DNA of 64,000 nucleotides from Heloderma charlesbogerti (Eukaryota; Chordata; Lepidosauria; Squamata; Helodermatidae), in assembly GCA_026122225.1 (NCBI GenBank), contig JANEZZ010002683.1, positions 124,001 to 188,000 on the forward strand, given 5' to 3'. Below the pieces are notes generated by a model. It saw only the letters and a program-made list of their open reading frames with translations. It was not told where the DNA came from and made no database searches. Below, one piece after another: positions 34,976-46,521 of this stretch (the stretch's first letter is position 1; every line of letters begins with the position of its first letter). A program made the position numbers and the translations under genes.

Positions 34976-37255
34976 CAGGAACCATCAGATTGGGGGAAGA
35001 ATCAGAAGAGGGGACAGCTGTAAGGTGTCTAGCCCCTCTTCTCCTTAGCTAATAAACAATTGAACAAATAAATCATGTGCTCAGTGCCTCCTTGGCGTCC
35101 TGCTTTCTATCACCCGAGAATCCAGTGATAGAGGGAGGTGCACTGCAGTGCTGTTCTGTAAGAGCAGACAGAATATTAGCTGTGGGGCTTGAAATACCCC
35201 AGTCTCAGTTCTTCCGTAGTTTTTGTAGTGGCACCAAGTCTCCCAATTCACACTCCTTTCTCCCATGAAGTCATAGTCTCCCAGTTCATGCAGTACTTAG
35301 CACATACTGTCACTGTTGCCCACACCCCCATCCATCCATCCATCCATCCATCCATCCATCCACCCAGGTTTAATCAATATTTTGCCCCAGTCTCACTGGA
35401 CCCTCTCAAATAGCACTTCCATGCTGCCCCAAGAAGAGTTCTGCCTCCTGCAGTTCTTCCCCCAATGCCCTTTCAACTTTTCCAATATATATATGGGCTT
35501 CATCCAGCCCTGTACACATAGTCCCTATGTTGTTATGGGAAGCTATGTGCACCTACCTGGGTGCAGAGCCCCAGTCACAGACTGCTCCACTAAGGGGACA
35601 CTAATGAGGGGCAGAAAAAGGAGAGGGTCACTCAGTAGGCAGCCCCACTCTCAGCTTCTTTAGAGTCTGGTCCACCCATATCATCCCACCAAGTCATGCT
35701 ACCCACCAAGCCATTCCAAGGGTCTTCCCCATTACAGCAGAGCAATGCCATCCAGCACAAATTACTACTATCCTTTTCAGACCATTTCCAGGGATGGGGT
35801 GGGGATATTTACAACAATGGAATGAGAAGAACGTTGGAGTATTATCCGGATTTTCATGGAATCGGCTTTGGTCCGTCAGGGACACACGAGGGAAGAAAAG
35901 CTGAGTGAACCATACCTTAAAAATCTGCTTTTCATGGGTGACACAGTGCTCGAAAACAATGTACTTCTGGGTTGGGTGGGGGAAGTAGAACTGAACATCA
36001 TCAACCTGGCAGGTGCTGCTCAACCAATGAGAGGGGCCTGTTTCCAGCCCCTGTCTAGGGTCCCTGCCCCTCAGCTACCATGTTATTATCCCCGACAGCA
36101 TCTGAGGGCTCCCCATGAGAGCACTCCACCAGCACAATTTCGCCCCATTCCAGCCAACAGTCAGGGAGTTAGAGCTCCCACCCCCTTTCTCCTTTTCCAG
36201 GGAGGAATACAGGGATCTAGCCAATTCACCCATTGACAGTTTGCAGCCTGTGTTGCCCAGTCATAAAACCCCAGTTGTGCACTTCCAGGGAGTAAATACA
36301 GCGATCTAGCTGCTTCACCCATTCTCCCTTTGCAGCCCCTGTTGCCTGCTTCCCTCCCATTGAGAATCTATAGCATCTTTTTCCCACTGAGAAAATTGGA
36401 ATCATGCTGTTTCAAGTATTAGCTATTCAGTGAGAGGAGGAGGCTAGAGGAGTCGGAGCCTGCAGCCCCAGTATTTAGCAATACAGTGAAAACTAAAGAA
36501 TGCAAGAGAGGGAGGAGAGGAGGTGGCCCGCAGAGACTGCAGCACTAGCAGAGGGAGGCAACTCCAGCCAGCCCTCTCCCTCTGTGCAGAGAAGAAGTGA
36601 AGTAACACAAGCATCAGAGAAGTGCATAATCATGGCTGTCAATGGGGATGGACTGGGAAATGGAGGCTAGTTACTCCCACTGATGAAAAGGAAGTACAGC
36701 ATGATTCTGAAGGCCTGGAAGAGTGCTCTGGTGCTTTGATGAGTTGGAAAGGCAGGCTAGTTACTCTAGTTACCTAGGGTACTGAGGTCACAACCAGGTG
36801 AAAGGCACACCCCTCAGAATGCCCCGATCATACCAAATTTAAAGTGGAAGGATGGGCACACAGCGGCTAAACTGCAGGGGAGCCGAATTAAAGAAAAACA
36901 ATGGAGTAAAGGTACTCTGCAAAAATGCAGCTTCCCTACAGGCAAACTCTGGGGTGGCTGCAGACTGGCCATGATGTCGTGTGCAGCAAAGGACCTTCAA
37001 ATTGTCCCAATCTGCAGCAAATCACCCATGAAGACAGGCCCCTGGTCTCCCCCAGGAAATGCCAATTCCTAACTCTTTTTCTCTTCCGATGAGTATTATG
37101 GTCTATGTCAACACCTGTTCCAGTCTTCCTTTTTCCTACCCCACTGATTGGCAAGGTCACTTCTCCTTATCTGCATTTTCACACAGCCAATCCTAAACTG
37201 GGGGAGGGAGCACTTGTGTAGTGATTAGAGCACGAACAGGGAACCCTTTTCAGCC
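34976..37255. other. unassigned sequence
   Basis: No exon was recognised. Holds a (CATC)n tract and, at about 36786-37060, a block shared with 59390-59660 (phrases GTGAAAGGCACA and GGCCATGATGTC). Short frames at 35316-36236 have no recognisable motif. Confidence 0.45.
35329..35363. repeat. (CATC)n microsatellite
   Basis: About eight units. Confidence 0.95.
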
Positions 37256-38060
37256 TAGGGATGGCCGTGAATTTCTCCATGAATCTCAGGGAGGCCGAAT
37301 GCCAATGCATTCGGCCCCCCGAAATTGTTGGTGAAATTCCCCCCCCCCCGGGATGGGACTTACCTTCCTCGAATGTCCATCTCGGCGGCGGGTCCCGGTG
37401 GCGGTTCGCCGGCGTTTTGTCGGGGGCGGCGGCCGGTCTTCCGACCAGCTGCCGCCACCGCCATTAAAAAATATAGTAAAAAACCCCCAAACACCCGTGA
37501 TAGGCTACGTAACGATTAACGTAGCCTATCACGGCTAGATTTCCAAGGTCAGCCATGATAGGCTACGTTAATCGTTACGTAGCCTATCACGGGTGACTTG
37601 GAAAAAAAAAAAGCGCGTACGCAAATGGCGGCGCCCATGGGTGCTGCCATTTGCATTCCTTATTTGGGCCCGGCTAGTCTACGTAAAGATTTACGTAGAC
37701 TACGGCGAAAATAAGGGCGCTGCCATTTGCTTACGCGTGTTTTTTTTCCCAAAGTCACCCATGATAGGCTACGTAACGATTAACGTAGCCTATCACGGCT
37801 GACGTTGGAAATCTAGCCATGATAGGCTGCGTAAATCGTTACATAGCCTATCATGGGTGTTTTTTTGTTTTTTGTTTTTTTTCACTTTTTATTTCGCGGC
37901 TGGGGAGACGGGGCGCTTCTCCCCGGCCTGAATTTCGGCCGGGCGAGGCAGGGCGGGGCGCCTCCCCCCCCGGCCTGAACTTCAGGGGGAGAACCGAAGC
38001 GCCTCCCCCCCACCGTGAAGCAAGCTGCGGGACCAAGTAAGTCCCTTTCATACATCACTA
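37256..38060. mobile_element. palindromic hAT-type MITE, copy 3 (long form)
   Basis: Starts TAGGGATGGCCGTGAATT and ends TTCATACATCACTA. The 8-bp duplication TTTCAGCC is exact on both sides (37248-37255, 38061-38068). The core at 37497-37857 has paired GATAGGCTACGTAACGATTA units at both outer edges, GCAAATGGCGGCGCCCATGG stems inside, and TAGTCTACGTAAAGATTT at the centre (37676-37703). Confidence 0.9.
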
Positions 38061-38129
38061 TTTCAGCCAGAGGGTTGCATTCCTTCATGGGTGATATGCT
38101 GGGGACCACATGCTAGCAGTAGGCAGGGC

Positions 38130-38470
38130 CAAAGCCACATACTCCTGTGCACATTCCACCCACACACTCCCCATTCACACACACCCATACAGTTTCCCAT
38201 TCACATTCCTCACCACCCCACACCTCCTCTCTCTCTTTCTCACAGACATCCCCATCCATCCACACTCCACCCACCCACGCACCCATCCATCCTGCTGCTC
38301 TTATCTTCCCCTTTCTCCCAGCCAATCTCACTTCTGATCCTTCCCTATCTTGCTCTCTTGCTCTTGCATTCTTTAATCACCTCTTTGCTTCATCGTCTAC
38401 CTTTGTTTCCACCTTTCTTCCACTTGTCCTGTCCTCCTTCTCCTTTCAGCCTACTACTACTTCATGGCTC
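38130..38470. repeat. pyrimidine-rich low-complexity tract
   Basis: The plus strand is strongly C/T-biased with CACACCC, CCATCCATCC and CTCTCTCTTTCTC blocks. No repeat unit is clear. Confidence 0.8.
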
Positions 38471-38734
38471 ATCTCCGCTGAGCAGAGCTGAAGTTGAATG
38501 GCTACTTGCTGAGGGGAGCCCAAGTGCATCTTGACATGATTGCTCAGGGTGGGGAGTGCCCAGGTGCTTTGGAAGGTGAAGCGGGGCAATGCAGGAGGTA
38601 TGCAAAGCAACAGAGCCCCACAGGAAATGCAGGCATTGTTGATGGCTGTGAAGCAACAGGAAAGAGCAGAGTTGATGGAGTAGGATTGGGTCAGGCTGGA
38701 TTGAAGGGCCTTGTGGCACCTCTAGGTTAGAGGG

Positions 38735-38935
38735 TCAGACAAGGCTGGGGAGATCCAGGTTCAAATCCCCAATCACCCATGACACTCACTGGGTGACTTG
38801 GACTCTCAGCCTAATTTACCTCACATGATTGTTGTGAGGATAAAAGGGTGGGGGAGGGCCATGTGTACCATCTTGACCTCCTTAGAGGAAAAGTAAGATA
38901 TAAATCAAATTAATAAATAAGAATAAGTAAATAGC
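38735..38935 (+). repeat. tRNA-derived SINE
   Basis: The B-box-like GGTTCAAATCCCC lies at about 38759-38771. The body contains CTGGGTGACTTGGACTCTCA and GATTGTTGTGAGGATAAAA, with a TATAAATCAAATTAATAAAT tail. The A-box side is degraded. Confidence 0.65.
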
Positions 38936-38952
38936 GCTGCACAATGGCTGGG

Positions 38953-39082
38953 AGTGGAATCCTATGCATGTTTAGACAGAAAAAAGTCCTACAATGCCCA
39001 ACACGCTCCAGCCAGCATGGCTGACTGGGGCATGGTGGGAGTTGTAAGACTTTTTTTTCTGTCTAAACATGCATAGCATTGT
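38953..39082. repeat. hairpin MITE (AATCCTATGCATG type)
   Basis: GGAATCCTATGCATGTTTAG with ACAGAAAAAAGTCCTACAA is mirrored by TTGTAAGACTTTTTTTTCTG and TCTAAACATGCATAGC. The arms are about 45 bp around a GC-rich loop. Confidence 0.8.
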
Positions 39083-39092
39083 GCCCCGAGTC

Positions 39093-39559
39093 GTTAAACA
39101 AATCTTCAGTTGTTAAACAAATGGTTCAAACGTGCCTCAGCTAAGAACGCTCTCAGCTTCAGCACTCCAGCTGCAATGTGGGGATAAAATACAAACCTAT
39201 ACTATATAAATGTGTAGTTGTAGTCATCGTCGTAGCAGTACTACCGCAGAAAAAATGTGAATGCACCTAGTTTGCAAAAAGGCACTCAACTGGTTGCCTG
39301 TGAATCTCCTCCAGGTAGCAAAAAGAAAAGGCAGAACAAAGTCCAGTTCCTTAAAGTCCTGAATTTTATGCTCATCACTGAATGCTTCTAACAATCTGAA
39401 TTCATTGTTGTTACTTTATAAAACAAACAAACAAACAAACAAATGTGTAGCCTCCAAGGATTAATTAAATAAACTGGATGAATTGAAACCTTAGTGGGCT
39501 TAGGAAAGCCATTGCACAATTGCTTGATAAACCACTTCAGAACTGTGGGTGTGTCTGCA
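39093..39559 (+). repeat. interspersed repeat R470, copy 1
   Basis: Matches 58769-59247 in the opposite orientation at roughly 95% by eye. It includes GTGCCTCAGCTAAGAA, TACTACCGCAGAAAAAATGT and ATGTGTAGCCTCCAAGGATT. A (AAAC)n tract lies inside at 39421-39443 where the other copy has (AATG)n. It has no coding capacity and its class is unknown. Confidence 0.8.
39421..39443. repeat. (AAAC)n microsatellite
   Basis: About six units inside repeat R470. Confidence 0.9.
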
Positions 39560-40350
39560 AACTATGGTTCAGTACAACATGCAGGAGTAGGAATGACCTG
39601 CAGCGAGGCTCAGACTCACTCATATATGCCCCTCTCCTCGTCCTGTATGGTTGGGAGGAGTTCGGAAGCTTTTGCTTTGGGTTAATCACAGTTTGTCCTG
39701 TTGTCTGGTTAACTAACTTTAGTTAATCAGTTAATACAAACCTATGTTGGTTAATAGGAATAACTCCGCATGCTTCCAGGCACTAGAGGGCAATAGAAAT
39801 TGTCCTGTATCTTGATCAGTTCCTACTTCCTGCTCCCTCCCCTTCCACTTCCTCCTTCTCCTCTGCAAGAAACAAACACCATGTGTTCTTTCCAGAGAGG
39901 AATCAAGTAACTATATCTCATGCCTTCACTTACTTACATCCACACACCCAGGTTTAGGAGGTGCTTGTCATTAAACAGTATTAGATAGCCCTCTCTGATG
40001 ATGTATATAAAAGCACTAATAAAGTAAGTTGATCTGAACTTCTAAACCGGCTCTAGCCTATGTTTATTGCTTCTAATACTAAATGCTGTGTTGCCACACT
40101 TTCTCTGTATAAAGCAACTCTGCTGTAAGTCACACCAGACTTTCCAACAAATTTTAAACAAGGCAACTTCAGACCATGGTTTCTGAAGTGGGCTTGTTGA
40201 AATTAACTGTAGTCAGTATTATCACAATTTGGGGTCCTAATGACATGGCAAACTTTGGTCAACTAAAAGCAGAAGTGAGGGGGATTATGCATGCCCAAGG
40301 CTTTCTGCAGTTCATGGACAGTTGCTTATTTGTTTCTAAGATAAACCATG
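39560..40350. other. unassigned sequence
   Basis: No gene was recognised. Short TTAACTAACTTTAGTTAATC symmetry lies near 39707-39730. Confidence 0.4.
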
Positions 40351-41148
40351 TAGGGATGGCAGAGAAATCTGCCACGGATCTCGGGGAGGCCGAATGCCAG
40401 TGCATTTGGCTCCCCAAAATCTGCGGTGGAACGGCCTGTCACCCCCCTGACCCCCCCACAGATCCCCCTGGGACGAGACTTACCTGGGGCGGATCTTCCG
40501 GGCGGTGGCAGCTCCGCCAGCGGCTTTGGCGGCGGCGGCTGGTCCTCTGACCGGCTGCCGCTGCTGCCATTTGCAGGTTTTTTGTTTTTTTTTTACACCG
40601 ACGTGATAAGCTATGTAAGTTTTTACGTAGCCTAAAATGACTGGGTTAAAAAAAAAAAAGGCGTACGCAAATGGCGGCGGCTACGGCTGCCGCCATTTGC
40701 ATTCCTTAGTTTGGGCCATCTTAGTCTACATAAATATTAACGTAGACTAAGACGGCGAAAATAAGGGGAATGCAAATAGCGTCCGCTACGCTATGTGCGT
40801 TCCCCTTATTTTCGCCATCTTAGTCTACGTAAATATTTACATAGATTAAGACATCAAAAATAAGGAACGCAAATGGCGGCGGCCATAGCCGCCGCCATTT
40901 GCGTAAGCGTTCCCCGCCCCCCAGAGCCCTCCACGGCCGGAAATCCGTCTGCGGACGGCTCTGGCCTGGCTGGGCCTGGCCGGCTGCTCCGCGGAGCCGC
41001 TGCGGAGCACAGCCAGCCAAGGACGATTCCGGGGGGGGGGAGGAATGGAGCGCCTCCCCCTCATCCAGGATTCCGGGGGGAGGGATGGAACGCCTCCCCC
41101 CCCATAAACATAATCCGTGAACAGGTAAGTGATTTTCGTACATCCCTA
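40351..41148. mobile_element. palindromic hAT-type MITE, copy 4 (long form)
   Basis: Starts TAGGGATGGCAGAGAAAT and ends TTTCGTACATCCCTA. The duplication AAACCATG is exact on both sides (40343-40350, 41149-41156). The palindromic core runs about 40600-40905: GCAAATGGCGGCGGCTACGG, TAGTCTACATAAATATTAAC, a central GGGGAATGCAAATAGCG block, then the mirror. It has no coding capacity. Confidence 0.9.
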
Positions 41149-41242
41149 AAACCATGCTCATTTTCCTTTTTTAAAACAGGAGATCAAATTCTGGAGGGTA
41201 CATGAAACTGAAAAAAAGATGGAAGCCCAAACCTATCCAAAA

Positions 41243-41683
41243 CAGGGATGGGTGAACATGTAATACTTGAGTTTGTTGAGGTTCTCAGAATTCTTCCTCC
41301 AAGCTCATTCACCTTGTTTGCATTCCCAAATGTGAGCATCTTTTTTTCTGATCAGGAAAAATGTGCATTTTTGAAAGTCTGGAATTTTTCCCAATTATAA
41401 AAATACACATTTTTTTAAAATGTGCATTTTCGCCATTCAAAGAATGTGCATTCCCCCCCCCATAGGCTAAACCGTGAAAATGCACATTTTGGGAGGATTT
41501 GCACACATACACACATGCGTAATTGGACATTTGTGCAAGTGCACATTTTCAGAAAGTGCACATTTGCATAAGTGCGCACTTTTGAACATTTCCTGAGAAT
41601 TGCATTCCTGCTCCTGTTTGGGGTTGTGAATGGGACATGTTCGCATGATTTGCAAATAGGGATGAAACTCTCATACATCCCTA
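41243..41683. mobile_element. possible hAT-like element with TGTGCATTT repeats
   Basis: Begins CAGGGATGGGTGAACATG and ends CTCTCATACATCCCTA, a plausible inverted-repeat pair. The interior has many scattered copies of GTGCATTT and AATGCACATTTT. No target duplication was found. Confidence 0.35.
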
Positions 41684-41799
41684 AACCACAAGGCAGCCTG
41701 AAGATTCTCAATCTTCTTTGCCTTTCAAGAGAAGTTATGCATTATGCAATGTTGGAGCAATAGTTTCTACATGGAGAGGAGCTACTGGATAGTAAATAG

Positions 41800-43453
41800 T
41801 GTCAGGTTTTCCAATCTCCCCAGCACATATGCTCAGGCATTCTGACACCGGACACCTAAATCAGTGAGATTCCTTTATTGCAGGAAATCCCACGGTAAAA
41901 GCTTAATGGTTACACTCTTCAGAAATCACATAACTGATGGTCAGTAGCTATAGGCTCTATGTAATTCAAGTACAGTCCAAAACTAAACACTACCACCGTG
42001 ACTGAGATCCTCATCAACATGGTTTCCCCACTGCCATCTCCACAGCTCTGAACACAATGGAAGGGACTCAGGATTCCTCGCGTATCTAACCCAGGCAATC
42101 CATACACGGGGTTCCAAATCCCAGACAAGGTATGGGAATGATTAATGGAATGAACCCTCAGGCAATCAAGGTGTAAATTCTTGAAAGGCCAAAACAAAAC
42201 CACACCCATAGAGAGTTAGTCAACTTCGAATCTTTTGTTGATAACTCCAGGCTAAAGGTCGAGGCCTACCAAGACCAAGGGAAGGGTAAACCCACACACG
42301 CAAGTGTAGCAGCCATATCGGGGGTCAGACTAAGTAGCCTCATGCAGTCTCATGCTTCATGTTCTTGCTGAGCTCTTTCTCCCTTGAATATATTGTTGTA
42401 AGCTGACGAGACACAGGAATTCCTTATCTTGTCAAAGGTCATACAGTTGTATATCTTGTTCTCTGCTGTTCTCTTCTGTTCTCTCCTTATCATGGCTACC
42501 CTATAACCCAGTTCTTGTATTATAAACAATAGTGCTAGGAGAAGAAATGTTGAGGACTGCAACCCCACGCGGGAGGGGGAGGAGGAGCCGTTTCATATGT
42601 GTCACAATGTCTATAAAACCAATGTGCTAATGTATTTCGGGGCTTCTGGCTCTTTGGAAACGATTCCAGCCTTAAGCCCGCGCGTTAAATAAAGAATCTC
42701 TTTTTCCTTCACTCCGTGGTCTCTCTGACTCTGGGTTCTGCAACACAAGGAGTTCCGTGCCACCGTTTTTGCATTGGTAACTCCATGCTGCATGAGTCTA
42801 GGCAGAAGGAAGTCTAAAAGTCATAGATCAAACCCAGCCTGCCGGTACACTCAGCTGACGACGAACAAAGACAAACAATCCACAGCAAACAAAAGTTCAA
42901 GTCTATGAAACGCCTCACAGTACTTTTCATGGCAAGTCTTTAGCAGTCAAAAGCTCCAATTAAGGGGGAATCCATGTGCAGAGTGCCTCCAAAAGCTCAG
43001 ATGATGATGGATCCAGAGAAGGATCTGAAGGCAATGAAGACGAGATGTTCCTAGCAAAGGCTTTTCGCCTTGGCATCAACTTAAAAGGGAAGGCTTAAAA
43101 GGTAAGACACCCCACCCAGATCCCTTGACAGACAAGGGCCTTTAGCCGTTCAGCAAGGCCTCTGTCTAAACAGGGCATCACTGCTCAGCCCTCCAGCAGT
43201 GATGCGTCAACCTGGGCGACCCTTCTGCAGGCCCCAGCCCACCTCTGTCAGGTTCTCAGGGATAGCTTCCAGCCTCCCTGCCTGCCAAGGCCAGTCAGGT
43301 GACTCCCCCTGGCTCTGCTCTGGGAACACTGACAAAAATAAGCTCACACAGATTCTGAATTTCAGAGGCTGAATAGGCCCAAGCCCTTCCAGGCTACTTC
43401 TAATCAAATCCTGGCTACAAGGACCACTGCAGTGCTGAGGCTGGGCCCTGACA
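41800..43453 (-). repeat. possible long LTR (TGTCAGG...CCTGACA), antisense
   Basis: The minus strand begins TGTCAGGGCCCAGCCTCAGC (43453) and ends GGAAAACCTGACA (41800). AATAAA lies at about 41874-41879, a sensible place for an LTR poly(A) signal. Short TGTCAGG inverted ends are usual for gypsy-type LTRs. No matching duplication flanks it, and the length is inflated by at least one inner insertion. Confidence 0.4.
42394..42745 (+). repeat. possible solo ERV LTR
   Basis: A TATA-like TCTATAAAACC at about 42609 is followed by AAATAAAGAATCTCTTTTTC about 75 bp on and an end at TTCTGCAACA, the layout of U3-R-U5. The 5' limit (TGTTGTAAGC at 42394) is uncertain and no target duplication was found. 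Confidence 0.4.
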
Positions 43454-43671
43454 TCTAGTTACTTGATATAAAAGAAATGCTTCTGATGAATAGGATTGCT
43501 GAACCAGGGTTAGGAGCTCAGCCTGTTTTATGAGGCTGCACTCTGCTTGAAAAATCAGGTACACACTTTGGAAGTGCTTCTGGAGCCAGCTTTGCATCTG
43601 GATGGCAAGGGCTTCAGCGGCTTCACCAACTATGTCCATTCCTGGAGTTGGCAGATTTGATCATGGCCTAA

Positions 43672-43760
43672 GGCTACAATCCTATAAACGTTTAACCGGG
43701 AGCACATCCCATCGAACTCAGTGAGGCTTACTTCTGTGTAGAGTTGTATAGGATTTTACT
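43672..43760. repeat. hairpin repeat (CAATCCTATAA type)
   Basis: GGCTACAATCCTATAAACG is mirrored by GTTGTATAGGATTTTAC around GAACTCAGTGAGGCTTACTT. A related partial block follows at 43775-43920. Confidence 0.65.
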
Positions 43761-44750
43761 GTAAGCCGCGTTAAGGACACAATCCTATGCATAGTCTATA
43801 TAGTTGAATGGATGTGACTCTCTCTCTGCCTCTCTGCCAGCCTGGAGTAGAGAAAGTGGAGCAGTGCAATAAATAAGCTCCACTGAGTTCAGTGTGACTT
43901 ACTCCCATGTAATGTGTATGGCAGCCAAAGAGAGGTTTAACTTTTCTTCCCTTATGAGCCTCAGGTCATCTGGTACAGGTGAATTGTGGCAGATTCAGGA
44001 CAGACAAAAGGAAAGTACTAAGGGAGTTATTCTGTACTTCAAAAAAAAAAATCTACATCAAAGATTAGGGATAATGACCTCCTATTGTCACTTTAAACAC
44101 CTTCTGATTAGGATCTGTAATCCCCTCTGTGGTTTGACAGGTTGGTTTTTTTTTTTTACCTTTTGCTTTAGTTATTGAGAACATGAAACTTTATGCATGG
44201 CTAGCAAAAAACTCACTGGACCGAAATGTCTGAAATTTGGCAGGTTCGGTCACCTCCATGGAGGCTGCCAGATCTCCAAATGTCATGTATTTATCGTAAA
44301 ACTAAAAAAAGTTATGGCCGTTTCTGTTTTCCAATGCAAGTCAATGGGAAAATGTAAAACCTGAATAATTCAGATTTCTGAATCTTGCTTCAGATCCAGA
44401 GTCCAAAGTGGGTTGTATTGGGTCTGATCAGTCTGAAACGGATCGGGGCCAAATCTGAAACTCTGAGTTGGGGGCTGGGGGGTCCATTTACAGCTCTACA
44501 AATAACTAAATTAATAAAAATGAAGGAGAAGATTTATAACTAAACTTAGAACGACATCTTAGGGAGTGATCCTATGCCCTCCCCCCAGACAGTGTCTAAG
44601 GGGGCATAGAGGTTCAGTTTCCTGGCTCAGAGGTTGGAGCTCAGAGCTAAAAAACAGCACTACCCACCCCTCCCCCTCATAGCTGGTGTGGACTGGCTAC
44701 CTCTTTGCACTCGGAAACCAGAGCATGGAGACAGGGAAAAGGGTCGTTCA
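43761..44750. other. unassigned sequence
   Basis: No exon was recognised. At 44195-44500, CTGAAATTTGGCAGGTTCGG and CAAGTCAATGGGAAAATG suggest an old repeat of unknown class. Confidence 0.4.
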
Positions 44751-45858
44751 TAGAATAGTAGGGTTGGATTGCTCTAACAGTCAGGACGTTTCTCCTGATG
44801 TTCAGCTAGAATCTGACTTCCTGTAACTTGAGCCCATTATTTCCTGTCTTGCACTCTGGGATGATCGAGAAGAGATCCTGGCCTTCCTCTCTGTGACAAC
44901 CTTTCAAGTACTTGAAGAGCATTATCATATCTCCCCTTAACATGGTCACTTTCCCCCAGAGTTCCTGTAACTGCTACTTTATTCACTAAGTCATCTCTGT
45001 TGGTTAGGATCAAGTCAAGCCGATCCTCTAGTTCCTGCCTCTACTTTCTGTAGGAGGAAGTTATCTGCAACACAGGTCAGGATTTCTTTGAGGGGCCATG
45101 TTTTGCAAAATTTGTCTCCCAAAAGATATTGGGGAAATTGAACTCCCCCATTACTACTACATCATGATTCCTTGAAACATTGGCTACTTGCTTTTCAAAA
45201 GTTTCATCCTCGTCTTCTACTTGATTGGGTGGCCGGTAGTAGACTCCGACCACCATGTTCCTTTTTATTCTGTGCTCCATTTATTTTAACCCAGATGCTC
45301 TCGATGGGGCTACCAAGCTCCTCCTCCTGTATTTCTGTGCAGAGATATGTATTTTTCACATATAGTGCAACCCCACCTCCCTTTCTGTTCCTCCTGTTCT
45401 TTTTGAACAAGTTATATCCTTCAACTGCTGTATTCCAGTCATGAGAGTCATCCCACCAAGTTTCAGTTACACCTATCAAGTCATAATTTCCCTCTTGTAT
45501 TAAGAGTTCAAGTTTGTTTTGTTTGTTTCCCATACTCTGGGCATAGGTATATAGACATGAAGACCATGTGCTTCATAGTCTGGCTTTCTTCCTTCATGTT
45601 TGTGATTACTATTATTGGGCACTATTTGAGCTTTTCTCTCCGTTGCGGTGCATGAGCCTTTGTCCATTGTTAGCCCAACTTTATGTCTCCCTCCCCCGTA
45701 GGATTCAGTTTAAAGCCCTCCTGATGAAGTTCTTCATGCTGCGGCCAAACACGTTCTTCCCAGCCTTTGTGAGGTGCAACCCATCCCTTGCCAACGGTCC
45801 ATCTTCCAGGAAGTATAGCCCGTGGTCCCAGAATCCAAATCTCTCTCATCGGCACAAC
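44751..45858 (-). mobile_element. CR1 LINE copy D, ORF2 side of the provirus
   Basis: The minus strand runs from the endonuclease (YDLIGVTETWWDDSHD, KKNRRNRKGGGVALYVKN, VGVYYRPPNQVEDEDE) to a short 3' tail ending at CCAACCCTACTATTCTATG (44755-44773). The RT domain is missing: near 44941 the endonuclease end is joined to the C-terminal tail. The other half of this LINE is at 55150-56090; the ERV sits between. Confidence 0.85.
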
Positions 45859-46203
45859 TGTGGTAAAAAGATGTAACCTAATGCCATTGTAAGTGCCTTA
45901 AGCAGGCGCAGCACTGTAAGAGCTGCGCATGCCTGGGATGAGCAGACAGTAAGCCTAAGATAAGGTTCCTAGGCAAACTGCTGGCAACCAATCAAAAGTA
46001 ACACGCTGGCTGAGGAATGCAAACTAAGTGATAAAACTGTAGTGTGGGGGTTGCCCAGGGTAGACTCTGCTTTTGAGCGTGAACTCCTTTGTCGAACTGT
46101 TTGCAAACAATAAAATCGAGTTGGACCCAGCCTGAAGTTGACTCTCCTCTTTGGGGCAAATTGGACTAGCCTCCAGCGGGCAAAACTAGCATTTGGTGCA
46201 ACA
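45859..46203 (+). repeat. 5' LTR
   Basis: Starts TGTGGTAAAAAG and ends GGTGCAACA. A CCAAT box lies at 45988-45992, a TATA-like GATAAAA at about 46030 and AATAAA at 46109-46114. It is directly repeated at 54805-55149. Confidence 0.95.
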
Positions 46204-46206
46204 ATC

Positions 46207-46224
46207 TGGTGAGCCAGCCAGGAG
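46207..46224 (+). promoter_or_regulatory. candidate primer-binding site
   Basis: TGGTGAGCCAGCCAGGAG begins three bases after the LTR. The TGG start fits a tRNA 3' CCA. The matching tRNA could not be named by eye. Confidence 0.6.
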
Positions 46225-46417
46225 TCCCCCCTCGGACCACCCCGGGTCAAACGACAGGACCGGCGAAGGTGCCTGTGGGGCACGCTGGACCGCCTTTGAG
46301 GTCTGCCACGGCACCAGAGAACGGGGGTCAAGACACCCAGGAGGTTAAAGGCGCGGACTCCATTGACTGAGTCAACCAGGCTGAACAGGTCCGAAGGGAT
46401 GGCGCCAGGGTGCTGGG

Positions 46418-46427
46418 CAGAGTAAGT
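46418..46427 (+). promoter_or_regulatory. candidate retroviral splice donor
   Basis: GCAGAGTAAGT lies in the leader between the primer-binding site and gag. It is the likely donor for env mRNA. Confidence 0.45.
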
Positions 46428-46521
46428 ATTTGATTTCCCTTGTGTCTTTCTGTTTGAGTTGCCTTCGGAGCATCTGAGGTTTGTCAGGCTCTGTGTACGG
46501 TTTTGAATAGAGGTAGGCACA

